From: Paraburkholderia susongensis
Lineage (GTDB): Bacteria > Pseudomonadota > Gammaproteobacteria > Burkholderiales > Burkholderiaceae
Direction: 5' to 3'
Length of the DNA: 64,000 bases
Assembly (NCBI RefSeq): GCF_900177725.1
Contig: NZ_FXAT01000018.1
Coordinates: 1 to 64,000, forward strand
The notes under the pieces are model-generated. The model saw only the letters and a program-made list of their open reading frames with translations. It did no database searches and was not told the origin of the DNA. The translations under genes were made by a program, and so were the position numbers. Below, piece after piece: positions 53,121 to 60,608 of this stretch (its first letter is position 1; every line of letters starts with the position of its first letter).

Positions 53121-55418
53121 TTACTCGACTTCCACCGCTTCCGGATTCGGATTGCGCGGCGCCGGATGTTCGTCGAACGTCAACTGCACCTTGTCTTCCG
53201 CATCGACGTCGACCGTGACGCGACCGCCGTTCATGAGCTTGCCGAACAGCAGCTCGTCGGCGAGCGCGCGACGGATCGTGTCCTGGATCAGGCGCTGCAT
53301 CGGCCGCGCGCCCATCAGCGGATCGAAGCCGTGCTTGGCGAGATGCTTGCGCAGCGCGTCGGTGAAGAGCGCGTCGACCTTCTTCTCGTGCAGTTGATCT
53401 TCCAGCTGCATCAGGAACTTGTCGACCACGCGCATGATGATTTCTTCATCGAGCGCACGGAAGCTGATCGTCGCGTCGAGACGGTTACGGAACTCCGGCG
53501 TGAACATGCGCTTGATGTCGACCATCTCGTCGCCCACCTCGCGGCGGTTCGTGAAGCCGATCACCGACTTGCCCATCGCCTCGGCGCCCGCGTTCGTCGT
53601 CATGATGATGATGACGTTGCGGAAATCCGCCTTGCGGCCGTTGTTGTCCGTCAGCGTGCCGTGGTCCATCACCTGCAGCAGCACGTTGAAGATGTCCGGA
53701 TGTGCCTTCTCGATTTCGTCGAGCAGCAGCACGCAGTGCGGCTTCTTCGTGACGGCTTCGGTCAGCAAGCCGCCCTGGTCGAAACCGACGTAGCCCGGCG
53801 GCGCGCCGATCAGCCGGCTCACCGCGTGACGCTCCATGTATTCCGACATGTCGAAGCGGATCAGCTCGATGCCGAGCGTGAACGCGAGCTGCTTCGCCAC
53901 TTCCGTCTTGCCGACACCCGTGGGCCCGGAGAACAGGAACGCGCCGATCGGCTTGTCGAGCTTGCCGAGGCCCGCGCGCGCCATCTTGATCGCGGCCGAC
54001 AGCGCGTCGATCGCCGGGTCCTGCCCGAACACCACGCTCTTGAGGTCGCGGTCGAGCGTTTGCAGCTTGCTGCGATCGTCTTGCGACACGCTTTGCGGCG
54101 GCACGCGCGCGATCTTCGAGATGATTTCCTCGATCTCGTTCTTGCCGATGGTCTTCTTCTGCTTCGACTTCGGCAGAATGCGCTGCGCCGCGCCCGCTTC
54201 GTCGATCACGTCGATCGCCTTGTCCGGCAAGTGACGGTCCGTGATGAAGCGCGCCGACAGCTCAGCCGCCGCCGACAGCGCACCCGACGAATACTTGACG
54301 CCGTGGTGCTCCTCGAAGCGCGACTTCAGGCCGCGCAGGATCGCCACTGTCTGCTCGACGGTCGGCTCGGTCACGTCGACCTTCTGGAACCGGCGCGAGA
54401 GTGCCGCGTCTTTTTCGAAGATGCCGCGATATTCGGTGAAGGTGGTCGCGCCGATGCACTTGAGCGTGCCCGACGAGAGCGCCGGCTTGAGCAGGTTCGA
54501 CGCATCAAGCGTGCCGCCCGATGCGGCGCCCGCGCCGATCAGCGTATGGATTTCGTCGATGAACAGGATCGCGTGCGGACGCTCCTTCAACTCCTTCAGG
54601 ACCGTCTTCAGGCGCTGTTCGAAGTCGCCGCGATACTTGGTGCCGGCGAGCAGCGCGCCCATGTCGAGCGAGTACACCTGCGCATCCGCGAGAATGTCCG
54701 GCACTTCGCCGCGCGTGATGCGCCAGGCGAGCCCTTCGGCGATCGCGGTCTTGCCCACTCCCGCCTCGCCGACCAGCAGCGGATTGTTCTTGCGCCGGCG
54801 GCACAGCACCTGCACCACGCGCTCGACTTCCGACTCGCGCCCGATCAGCGGATCGATGCGGCCGTCCTTCGCCATCTGGTTCAGATTCTGCGTGAACTGG
54901 GCGAGCGGCGTTTCTTTCTGCGCGGCGGCCTCGTCGGCCTCGGCATTCGCGTCGCTCGCCTTCGCGGGGTCGGTGCTGCTCGTCTTGGCGATGCCATGCG
55001 AGATGAAATTGACCACGTCCAGACGCGTGACGCCCTGCTGCTGCAGGTAGTACACCGCATGCGAATCCTTCTCGCCGAAGATCGCAACCAGCACGTTGGC
55101 GCCGGTCACTTCCTTCTTGCCATTCGAGGTGGACTGCACATGCATGATCGCGCGCTGGATCACACGCTGGAAACCAAGCGTGGGCTGCGTGTCGACGTCG
55201 TCCGTGCCCGGCACGGTCGGCGTGTTGTCATGAATGAAGTTGCGCAGGTTCTGGCGCAGATCCTCGATATTGGCCGCGCATGCACGCAACACCTCCGCCG
55301 CCGTCGGGTTATCCAACAGGGCGAGCAAAAGATGTTCGACCGTTATGAACTCGTGCCTTGCCTGGCGCGCTTCCATGAACGCCATGTGCAGGCTGACTTC
55401 CAGTTCCTGGGCAATCAT
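53121..55418 (-). CDS. clpA: ATP-dependent Clp protease ATP-binding subunit ClpA
   Basis: This 765-residue AAA+ unfoldase starts at ATG 55418, overlapping the clpS stop by 4 bases. The N-domain has double Clp repeats (LEVSLHMAFMEARQARHEF and so on). The first ATPase has Walker A GEAGVGKTAIAEG and the second GPTGVGKTEVAKQ. LLLDEIEKAHPDI is the second Walker B and FDPLMGARPMQRLIQ the sensor-2 region. A ClpP-binding IGF/IGL-type loop should lie near KSVIGFTNRR. It feeds substrates to ClpP; ClpS redirects it to N-degron proteins. Confidence 0.97.
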   Translation of the reverse strand: MIAQELEVSLHMAFMEARQARHEFITVEHLLLALLDNPTAAEVLRACAANIEDLRQNLRNFIHDNTPTVPGTDDVDTQPTLGFQRVIQRAIMHVQSTSNGKKEVTGANVLVAIFGEKDSHAVYYLQQQGVTRLDVVNFISHGIAKTSSTDPAKASDANAEADEAAAQKETPLAQFTQNLNQMAKDGRIDPLIGRESEVERVVQVLCRRRKNNPLLVGEAGVGKTAIAEGLAWRITRGEVPDILADAQVYSLDMGALLAGTKYRGDFEQRLKTVLKELKERPHAILFIDEIHTLIGAGAASGGTLDASNLLKPALSSGTLKCIGATTFTEYRGIFEKDAALSRRFQKVDVTEPTVEQTVAILRGLKSRFEEHHGVKYSSGALSAAAELSARFITDRHLPDKAIDVIDEAGAAQRILPKSKQKKTIGKNEIEEIISKIARVPPQSVSQDDRSKLQTLDRDLKSVVFGQDPAIDALSAAIKMARAGLGKLDKPIGAFLFSGPTGVGKTEVAKQLAFTLGIELIRFDMSEYMERHAVSRLIGAPPGYVGFDQGGLLTEAVTKKPHCVLLLDEIEKAHPDIFNVLLQVMDHGTLTDNNGRKADFRNVIIIMTTNAGAEAMGKSVIGFTNRREVGDEMVDIKRMFTPEFRNRLDATISFRALDEEIIMRVVDKFLMQLEDQLHEKKVDALFTDALRKHLAKHGFDPLMGARPMQRLIQDTIRRALADELLFGKLMNGGRVTVDVDAEDKVQLTFDEHPAPRNPNPEAVEVE

Positions 55419-55729
55419 GCTTCCTCCATCACACACTGCAGCGGATGCCCGGCCTGCCGTGCGTGGGTAACGACTTGCTCGACTTTGGTCGACGCGATGT
55501 CCCGCGTATAGACCCCACAAACTCCCCTGCCTTCGCGATGTACCTTCAACATAACCTGCGTTGCGGTTTCACGATCTTTATTGAAGTATTCCTGCACGAT
55601 CATCACGACAAATTCCATCGGCGTGAAGTCGTCATTCAGCAGCACTACCTTGTACATGGACGGCGGCTTGAGTTTCTGCTCCTGCCGCTCCAGTACGGTG
55701 CCGTCCTGCTTGTCCGGGATAATCGCCAT
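55415..55729 (-). CDS. clpS: ClpS adaptor protein
   Basis: This 104-residue protein has a flexible N-terminal tail (MAIIPDKQDGTVLERQEQKL) and a ClpS core: MYKVVLLNDDFTPMEFVV, VMLKVHREGRGVCGVYTRDIA, with the N-degron pocket residues (NDD-x-TPMEFV and the His of KVHREG). It recognises N-end-rule substrates and delivers them to ClpA. It overlaps clpA by 4 bases, so the pair is translationally coupled. It is divergent from the cold-shock gene at 56290, as clpS is from cspD in E. coli. Confidence 0.96.
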   Translation of the reverse strand: MAIIPDKQDGTVLERQEQKLKPPSMYKVVLLNDDFTPMEFVVMIVQEYFNKDRETATQVMLKVHREGRGVCGVYTRDIASTKVEQVVTHARQAGHPLQCVMEEA

Positions 55730-56289
55730 ACACCCATTCTAAACAACTAGGACAGGCCCGCAATCCTGTCAAAACCCGGCCCGCGGCCGATGAGCCCGTT
55801 CGCTGCGGCCGGTCAGTCACGACATGGTCATGAATGCCCGGGCCCGCGCGTTTTCGACGGGCCGATTGCGGAGCCGGCCCCTATCCTGTCATGCTGCGCG
55901 GTGCGTGTTGCACCGCGGTCGGATCGAGTATCGCATAACCTGCCGCAGCCGGTTGGGAGCGCTCGCCGCGGCCGGTTCCGGCGGCTCGCCCACAGTCCGG
56001 CATGTGGGTCGATTATGCGACTTTTCAAGACGCGCCGCTTGCGCAACCGCACATAACGGAAGCGGGAAAAACCCTGGAAAGCGGCCTGTTTGCAACGCGG
56101 CAACGGCATCTCAAAATTTTCTTGACACTCGAATAAAGAGCCCCAACAATCAAGCTGGCACTTTTTTCACCAAGCCATAATTTCGAAAAAATGCCGATGG
56201 TGAGCTTGTGAGGAGGGAGCGGCTGCTTCACGCGGTCGTGGCTTTTCGAGGGCTCGTGGTAGTGACATGAGTTACAGGGGAAGTTGGAA
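55730..56289. other. Control region between clpS and the cold-shock gene
   Basis: No gene was seen in these 560 bases. A plus-strand promoter candidate is TTGACA (56122-56127), a 17-base spacer and AACAAT (56145-56150). It gives a 5' leader of about 130 bases with a GAGGAGGGAG stretch at 56208-56220 and a second ribosome site (AGGGGAAG) before the ATG. Long leaders of this kind control translation of cold-shock mRNAs in other bacteria. The clpS promoter should lie between 55730 and 55900 but I could not fix it. Confidence 0.5.
56122..56150 (+). promoter_or_regulatory. Candidate promoter of the cold-shock gene
   Basis: There is a consensus -35 TTGACA and a weak -10 AACAAT at 17-base spacing, inside the only AT-rich stretch upstream of the gene. 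A weak -10 with a long leader is typical of cold-shock genes. Confidence 0.5.
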
Positions 56290-56496
56290 ATGGCAACTGG
56301 TACGGTCAAATGGTTTAACGACGCAAAGGGTTTCGGATTCATCACGCCTGACGAGGGTGGCGAGGACCTGTTTGCACACTTCTCGGCGATCCAGATGAAT
56401 GGCTTCAAGACGCTCAAGGAAGGCCAGAAGGTCACCTTCGAGGTCGTGCAAGGCCCGAAAGGCAAACAGGCATCGAACATTCAGGCACCCGTCTGA
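56290..56496 (+). CDS. cspA: Cold-shock domain protein, CspA/CspD family
   Basis: This 68-residue protein is a single cold-shock domain: TVKWFNDAKGFGFITPDEGGEDLFAHFSAI holds RNP1 (KGFGFI) and RNP2 (DLFAHF). It binds single-stranded RNA and DNA as a chaperone. ATG 56290 follows AGGGGAAG; the upstream TTG is not needed. The position opposite clpS matches cspD of E. coli, so a stationary-phase rather than cold-shock role is possible. I keep the general family name because the sequence does not separate the two. Confidence 0.93.
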   Translation: MATGTVKWFNDAKGFGFITPDEGGEDLFAHFSAIQMNGFKTLKEGQKVTFEVVQGPKGKQASNIQAPV

Positions 56497-56520
56497 ATCG
56501 GTTCGTTACCCGTCCTTTTT

Positions 56521-56550
56521 GAAACCCGGCTTCGCGCCGGGTTTCTTTTT
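56521..56550 (+). terminator. Terminator of the cold-shock gene
   Basis: The stem GAAACCCGGC/GCCGGGTTTC with a TTCG-containing loop (56521-56545) is followed by five T residues, 25 bases after the stop codon. Confidence 0.92.
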
Positions 56551-56632
56551 ATGCGGCGTAATTCTTACGTCATTCAAGACCTGTTGGCCGCACGGATTTT
56601 CCGGCTTGAGAAAAACGCGCGGAATCTCCGGA

Positions 56633-56670
56633 TAAAAAAATACCCCGGTCACGTCATCGCGCCGGGGTAT
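56633..56670 (-). terminator. Terminator of icd
   Basis: ATACCCCGG (56640-56648) and CCGGGGTAT (56662-56670) form the stem. On the minus strand a run of seven T residues follows. It lies about 35 bases after the icd stop. Confidence 0.88.
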
Positions 56671-56703
56671 TGCAATGCATGCTGGATAATCCCAGCGCAT
56701 GAA

Positions 56704-57960
56704 TCACATATTCTCGATCATCACTTGCCCAAATCCTGAGCACGACACCTGGGTTGCGCCTTCCATCAGGCGCGCGAAGTCATAGGTCACGCGTTTTTGC
56801 AGGATCGATTTTTCCATCGAGCTGATAATCAGGTCCGCCGCCTCGGTCCAGCCGAGATGGCGCAGCATCATTTCCGCCGAGAGAATTTCCGAACCCGGAT
56901 TCACGTAGTCCTTGCCCGCGTATTTCGGCGCGGTGCCGTGCGTCGCTTCGAACATCGCAACCGAATCCGACAGGTTCGCGCCCGGCGCGATGCCGATGCC
57001 GCCTACCTGCGCCGCGAGCGCGTCCGAGACGTAGTCGCCGTTCAGGTTCAGCGTGGCGATCACGTCGTATTCGGCCGGGCGCAGCAAAATCTGCTGCAGG
57101 AACGCGTCGGCGATCACGTCCTTCACGACGATGTCGCCGCCCGTCTTCGGATTCTTGACCTTCATCCACGGACCGCCGTCGATCAGCTCCGCGTTGAACT
57201 CCTTCTGCGCGAGCGCATAACCGTAGTCGCGGAACGCGCCTTCGGTGAACTTCATGATGTTGCCCTTGTGCACGAGCGTGACCGAGCGGCGCTCGTTGTC
57301 GAGCGCATACTGGATCGCCTTGCGCACGAGACGCTCGGTGCCTTCGCGCGACACCGGCTTGATGCCGATGCCCGAAGAATCGGGAAAGCGGATCTTCTTC
57401 ACGCCCATTTCTTCGCGCAGGAACTTGATGATCTTCTTCGCCTGCTCCGATTCAGCCGCCCATTCGATGCCCGCGTAGATGTCTTCCGAGTTCTCGCGGA
57501 AAATCACCATGTTGGTCTTTTCGGGCTCGCGCACCGGCGACGGCACGCCCTTGAAATACTGCACCGGCCGCAGGCACACGTAGAGGTCCAGTTCCTGGCG
57601 CAACGCGACGTTCAGCGAGCGGATGCCGCCGCCGACCGGCGTGGTGAGCGGCCCCTTGATCGACACGACGTATTCCTTCACCGCCTGCAGCGTTTCATCG
57701 GGCAGCCATACATCCGGGCCGTACACCCTGGTCGCCTTTTCGCCCGCGTAGATTTCCATCCAGTGGATTTTCTTCTTGCCCGCGTACGCTTTCTCGACCG
57801 CCGCATCCACGACCTTGATCATGACCGGTGTGATGTCCAGACCCGTGCCGTCGCCCTCGATGTACGGAATGATCGGCTGGTCGGAAACATTGAGCGAGAA
57901 ATCGGCGTTGACAGTGATCTTGTCGCCACCGGTCGGAACCTTGATGTGCTGATACGGCAT
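56704..57960 (-). CDS. icd: NADP-dependent isocitrate dehydrogenase
   Basis: This 418-residue TCA-cycle enzyme starts at ATG 57960 (MPYQHIKVPTGGDKI); a longer frame adds only nine unlikely residues. The isocitrate site is GGGIRSLNVALRQELDLYVCLRPV, where the Ser is the residue phosphorylated by AceK in E. coli. NLNGDYVSDALAAQVGGIGIAPGAN holds the metal Asp. THGTAPKYAGKDYVNPGSEIL is the NADP-specific loop. The family is the E. coli-type dimer of about 45 kDa. It is monocistronic, ending at 56633-56670. Confidence 0.96.
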   Translation of the reverse strand: MPYQHIKVPTGGDKITVNADFSLNVSDQPIIPYIEGDGTGLDITPVMIKVVDAAVEKAYAGKKKIHWMEIYAGEKATRVYGPDVWLPDETLQAVKEYVVSIKGPLTTPVGGGIRSLNVALRQELDLYVCLRPVQYFKGVPSPVREPEKTNMVIFRENSEDIYAGIEWAAESEQAKKIIKFLREEMGVKKIRFPDSSGIGIKPVSREGTERLVRKAIQYALDNERRSVTLVHKGNIMKFTEGAFRDYGYALAQKEFNAELIDGGPWMKVKNPKTGGDIVVKDVIADAFLQQILLRPAEYDVIATLNLNGDYVSDALAAQVGGIGIAPGANLSDSVAMFEATHGTAPKYAGKDYVNPGSEILSAEMMLRHLGWTEAADLIISSMEKSILQKRVTYDFARLMEGATQVSCSGFGQVMIENM

Positions 57961-58419
57961 GATCGGACTCCAGTGAAAGCTGTGCAAAAGCTGATGGGAG
58001 ACTGCGCAAGGGGGCGCCCCTCGCCGCGCAATGCCGGACGCCCGCGAGCGGCCTGGCCGCTATTCTAGCCCACGCCTCGCGCGCGGCGAGGCGGCCATGG
58101 CTCGGGGTTTTCCAACATGAACGCACGCCGGAGAGTGCTGCACTCTTCTATAAGACACAAGAATCGTTGTCCCGGTTTATGCATTATCATCGCGCCATCC
58201 ACGACCGGACGATGGCTTCGACAGACCACGCTCACGATGCTTGCCGGATGCCGTCGCCAGATTTTCACGCTGCGCTTTCGCCACGCTTCGTGACGTTTGC
58301 GTGACGCACATCGAAGCGCTTCGATGCGCTTCGATGCGCTTCGATGCGCCCCAGTGTGCGCCAATGCGCCCGGCCGCGTCCCCGTCCGCGCGACTTGCGC
58401 GACTTTATCCTTCTCTCCT
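57961..58419. other. Control region between icd and rluE
   Basis: There is no supported gene. A minus-strand frame at 58065-58457 is the antisense of rluE and repeats. Four tandem copies of a 10-bp unit lie at 58311-58350. The AT-rich part around 58135-58200 probably holds the divergent promoters. Confidence 0.5.
58311..58350. repeat. Four tandem 10-bp repeats upstream of rluE
   Basis: The unit TCGATGCGCT occurs in four head-to-tail copies (first copy TCGAAGCGCT, last ends in C). It lies about 70 bases before the rluE start. Each unit plus the next contains the self-complementary AGCGCT or near equivalents. It could vary in copy number by slippage. Confidence 0.8.
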
Positions 58420-58989
58420 ATGCGCCTTCTCGCACTGAACAAGCCGTTCGGCACCATCTGTCAATTCTCGCCGCACGAAACGCGCGCGTCGCTCGCCGAC
58501 TGGGTCAAGGTGCCCGGCGTGTATCCGGCGGGCCGGCTCGATTCGGACAGCGAAGGCCTGCTGCTTCTGACCGACGACGGCGCGTTGCAGGCACGTATCG
58601 CCGAGCCGCGTCACAAACTCGTCAAGCGCTATTGGGCGCAAGTGGAAGGTGCGATCGACGAGGCCGCGTTGAAGAAGCTCGCGAGCGGCGTCGATCTCGG
58701 CGACTACGTGACGCGCCCGTGTCGCGCGAATCATGTGGAACCAGGCAGCATGCTCTGGACGCGCACCCCGCCGATCCGCTATCGCGCCGCGATCCCGACC
58801 ACGTGGATCGAGTTGTCGATCACCGAAGGCAAGAACCGCCAGGTACGGCGCATGACAGCCGCGGTGGGTTTTCCGACACTGCGTCTCGTGCGCGTCGGCG
58901 TCGGCGCGCTTGACATTTTTTCACTTGGACTTCAACCGGGCGAGAGTGTCGAGTTGCGATCGAATGCACCGTGGGACGGCGTCGTCTGA
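58420..58989 (+). CDS. rluE: 23S rRNA pseudouridine(2457) synthase RluE
   Basis: I chose ATG 58420 (189 residues, MRLLALNKPFGTICQF). The enzyme lacks an S4 domain, as RluE does, and has the catalytic Asp in GRLDSDSEGLLLLTDDG, then KRYWAQVEG and EGKNRQVRRMTAAVGFPTLRLVRV. The family is RsuA/RluB/E/F. The length and missing S4 domain favour RluE, which modifies U2457 of 23S rRNA. An upstream ribosome site is not obvious. Confidence 0.87.
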   Translation: MRLLALNKPFGTICQFSPHETRASLADWVKVPGVYPAGRLDSDSEGLLLLTDDGALQARIAEPRHKLVKRYWAQVEGAIDEAALKKLASGVDLGDYVTRPCRANHVEPGSMLWTRTPPIRYRAAIPTTWIELSITEGKNRQVRRMTAAVGFPTLRLVRVGVGALDIFSLGLQPGESVELRSNAPWDGVV

Positions 58990-59440
58990 ACCTGCGAATG
59001 CATCGGGACGTCATGCATTTCAGCCATGAATCGCGCTGGCATCAATCGCAGTAACTCGTTGTATCGACAAACAAAATCGCGCGTGAAACCAATGCGTGAA
59101 ACGCGCGCGAAAAGATGAAGCACACAGGCTTGCAAAAGCCGTCGCGCCGCATTTTCATCATGTGCATCGCGACAAAAATTTTCCGTGGAATTCGCGTCAA
59201 CCGCTCTGCAGTGCCATACGTTATTCGACGCAGATGCCCCGAAGCTATCCGGCATTCAGCTTTAAAGACCTTTGCATACGCCGTTTTCGCGGCGAGTACG
59301 AAAGTCTGAACGCTAGCAGACGCATCGAAAAAAATTTGTTCGATGCATCTGTCAACCGAAAGGTGGATGGCACGTTTACCGACATGACTCTATATAAGCC
59401 GGGTCATTTGGTTAATTAACTCAAGCTGAGGATTCACACA
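58990..59440. other. Non-coding region upstream of the small exported protein
   Basis: No gene is supported in these 451 bases. It is unusually AT-rich for this chromosome from about 59080 to 59430. The end carries a promoter-like TATATAAG (59390-59397) about 45 bases before the start at 59441, preceded by TTTACC. Short frames on both strands look like chance. Confidence 0.45.
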
Positions 59441-59638
59441 ATGAACAAACTGATCGCCGCTCTGGTCGCTGGCCTCTTCGCAACGGCAGCATTCGCACAA
59501 GCTTCGGCACCGGAAGCAGCTTCGGCAGCGCCGGCAGCAGCAGCTTCGTCGGCAAAGAAGACCACGAAGCACCACGCTCACAAGAAGTCGCACAAGAAGG
59601 CAGCTGCTGCTGCTGCAGCTTCGGCAGCGTCGGAGTAA
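59441..59638 (+). CDS. Small exported Ala/Lys/His-rich protein (Asr-like composition)
   Basis: This 65-residue protein has a clear signal peptide (MNKLIAALVAGLFATAAFAQ, cut near residue 19-20). The mature part is low complexity: Ala-rich ends around a basic core KKTTKHHAHKKSHKKA. The composition resembles the acid-shock protein Asr, whose mature part is a Lys/His-rich periplasmic buffer or chaperone, but there is no alignable repeat. A strong promoter-like region and a strong terminator suggest high expression, probably under stress. Function is unknown; the Asr comparison is only compositional. Confidence 0.7.
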   Translation: MNKLIAALVAGLFATAAFAQASAPEAASAAPAAAASSAKKTTKHHAHKKSHKKAAAAAAASAASE

Positions 59639-59695
59639 GTTTGTTGTAAAAACGCAGTCAAGAACTCGCTTCATTGCCGTTCTTACGGCGTTGTA

Positions 59696-59733
59696 AGGCA
59701 GATCACCGCAAGGCGATCTGCCTTTTTGTTTTT
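59696..59733 (+). terminator. Terminator of the small exported protein gene
   Basis: AAGGCAGATC (59696-59705) and GATCTGCCTT (59716-59725) form a 10-bp stem, followed by TTTGTTTTT. It lies about 60 bases after the stop codon. Confidence 0.88.
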
Positions 59734-59782
59734 GACGCGCTCGCGTAACATGCGCGAATTAATTTGAGCAAGGAGTCATGCC

Positions 59783-60298
59783 GTGCGATTTTCCATGCGC
59801 TCGTTGATGGCGCGTTTCGCTATTGCCGTTGCACTGCCGCTCGCGGCAATCTCGTTCGCGGCCACCAGCGCCCCCGTCCATGCGCAGCAGATGCCACCGG
59901 GCGCCAAGCAGCCGAGTGAATTTCCGCGCGTCAAGCTGACCGCGGGCATGTTCGTGATCGACGCGGCCGTCGCCGCCAACGACGCGGACCGTGAACAGGG
60001 CTTGATGTACCGCACGAATCTCGCCCCGAACGAAGGCATGCTGTTCGTGTTCAACGAGAACGCGGGCCACTGCTTCTGGATGAAGAACACGTTGATCCCG
60101 CTGTCGATCGCGTTCATGCGCGCCGACGGCACGATCACCGACATCGACGAGATGCAGGCCGAGACCACCAACAACCACTGCCCGACGCACAACGGCGTGT
60201 TCGCGCTCGAGATGAGCAAGGGCTGGTTCACGTCGAAGGGCATCAAGCCGGGCATGCAGATTCAGGGTTTGCCGCCGGTGCCGGGGATGACGCAGTAA
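59783..60298 (+). CDS. Exported DUF192 protein
   Basis: This 171-residue protein has an N-terminal signal (MRSLMARFAIAVALPLAAISF, cut near residue 34 after VHA). It is followed by the DUF192 domain: DREQGLMYRTNLAPNEGMLFVF, FWMKNTLIPLSIAFM and DEMQAETT. The GLMYR and WMKNT motifs are characteristic. Family members are small beta-sandwich proteins found in the periplasm or outside the cell. Their biochemical role is not established. It is monocistronic. Confidence 0.88.
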   Translation: MRFSMRSLMARFAIAVALPLAAISFAATSAPVHAQQMPPGAKQPSEFPRVKLTAGMFVIDAAVAANDADREQGLMYRTNLAPNEGMLFVFNENAGHCFWMKNTLIPLSIAFMRADGTITDIDEMQAETTNNHCPTHNGVFALEMSKGWFTSKGIKPGMQIQGLPPVPGMTQ

Positions 60299-60608
60299 GC
60301 TCACGCGCGCGGCGAAACCGGCAGGCGGCGGGATGAACAGCGCGTCCTGCCGCACATCGGGCGGCGCTCCACGCCGCCCCGCCGTTCCAGCGCGTTTCCA
60401 GAAAAAGCCGGCGCCTGCCACGGGCGCCGGCTTTTTTTCGTTCGCGCAGCCACGCGCGAACCCGCCTCCCGCCCGCCAGCAGGATTCATGCAAAAGACCA
60501 ACCGACGCGCTATCCTTGTAATCTCGATCCAGCAGCATCCAGACTTCCCGGGCGGCCCCAACGGCCGCCCGGCATGCGTTTCAGGCGCGCCATTCCAAGG
60601 AGGTTCAC
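60299..60608. other. Spacer between the DUF192 gene and fusA
   Basis: It contains an intrinsic terminator (stem 60406-60415 with 60423-60432) ending the DUF192 transcript, then a GC-rich region holding the fusA promoter, for which no convincing hexamers could be picked. A strong AAGGAGG site ends it, directly upstream of fusA. Confidence 0.5.
60406..60438 (+). terminator. Terminator of the DUF192 gene
   Basis: AGCCGGCGCC (60406-60415) and GGCGCCGGCT (60423-60432) form a 10-bp stem, followed by T residues to 60438. Confidence 0.9.

Noticed and set aside
53166..55511. A 781-codon plus-strand open frame opposite clpA
   Set aside because: ClpA on the minus strand has full-length family motifs; the plus frame is its shadow.
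58932..59255. A 107-codon minus-strand frame between rluE and the small exported protein gene
   Set aside because: It overlaps the rluE 3' end, lies in AT-rich control sequence and lacks protein-like composition.
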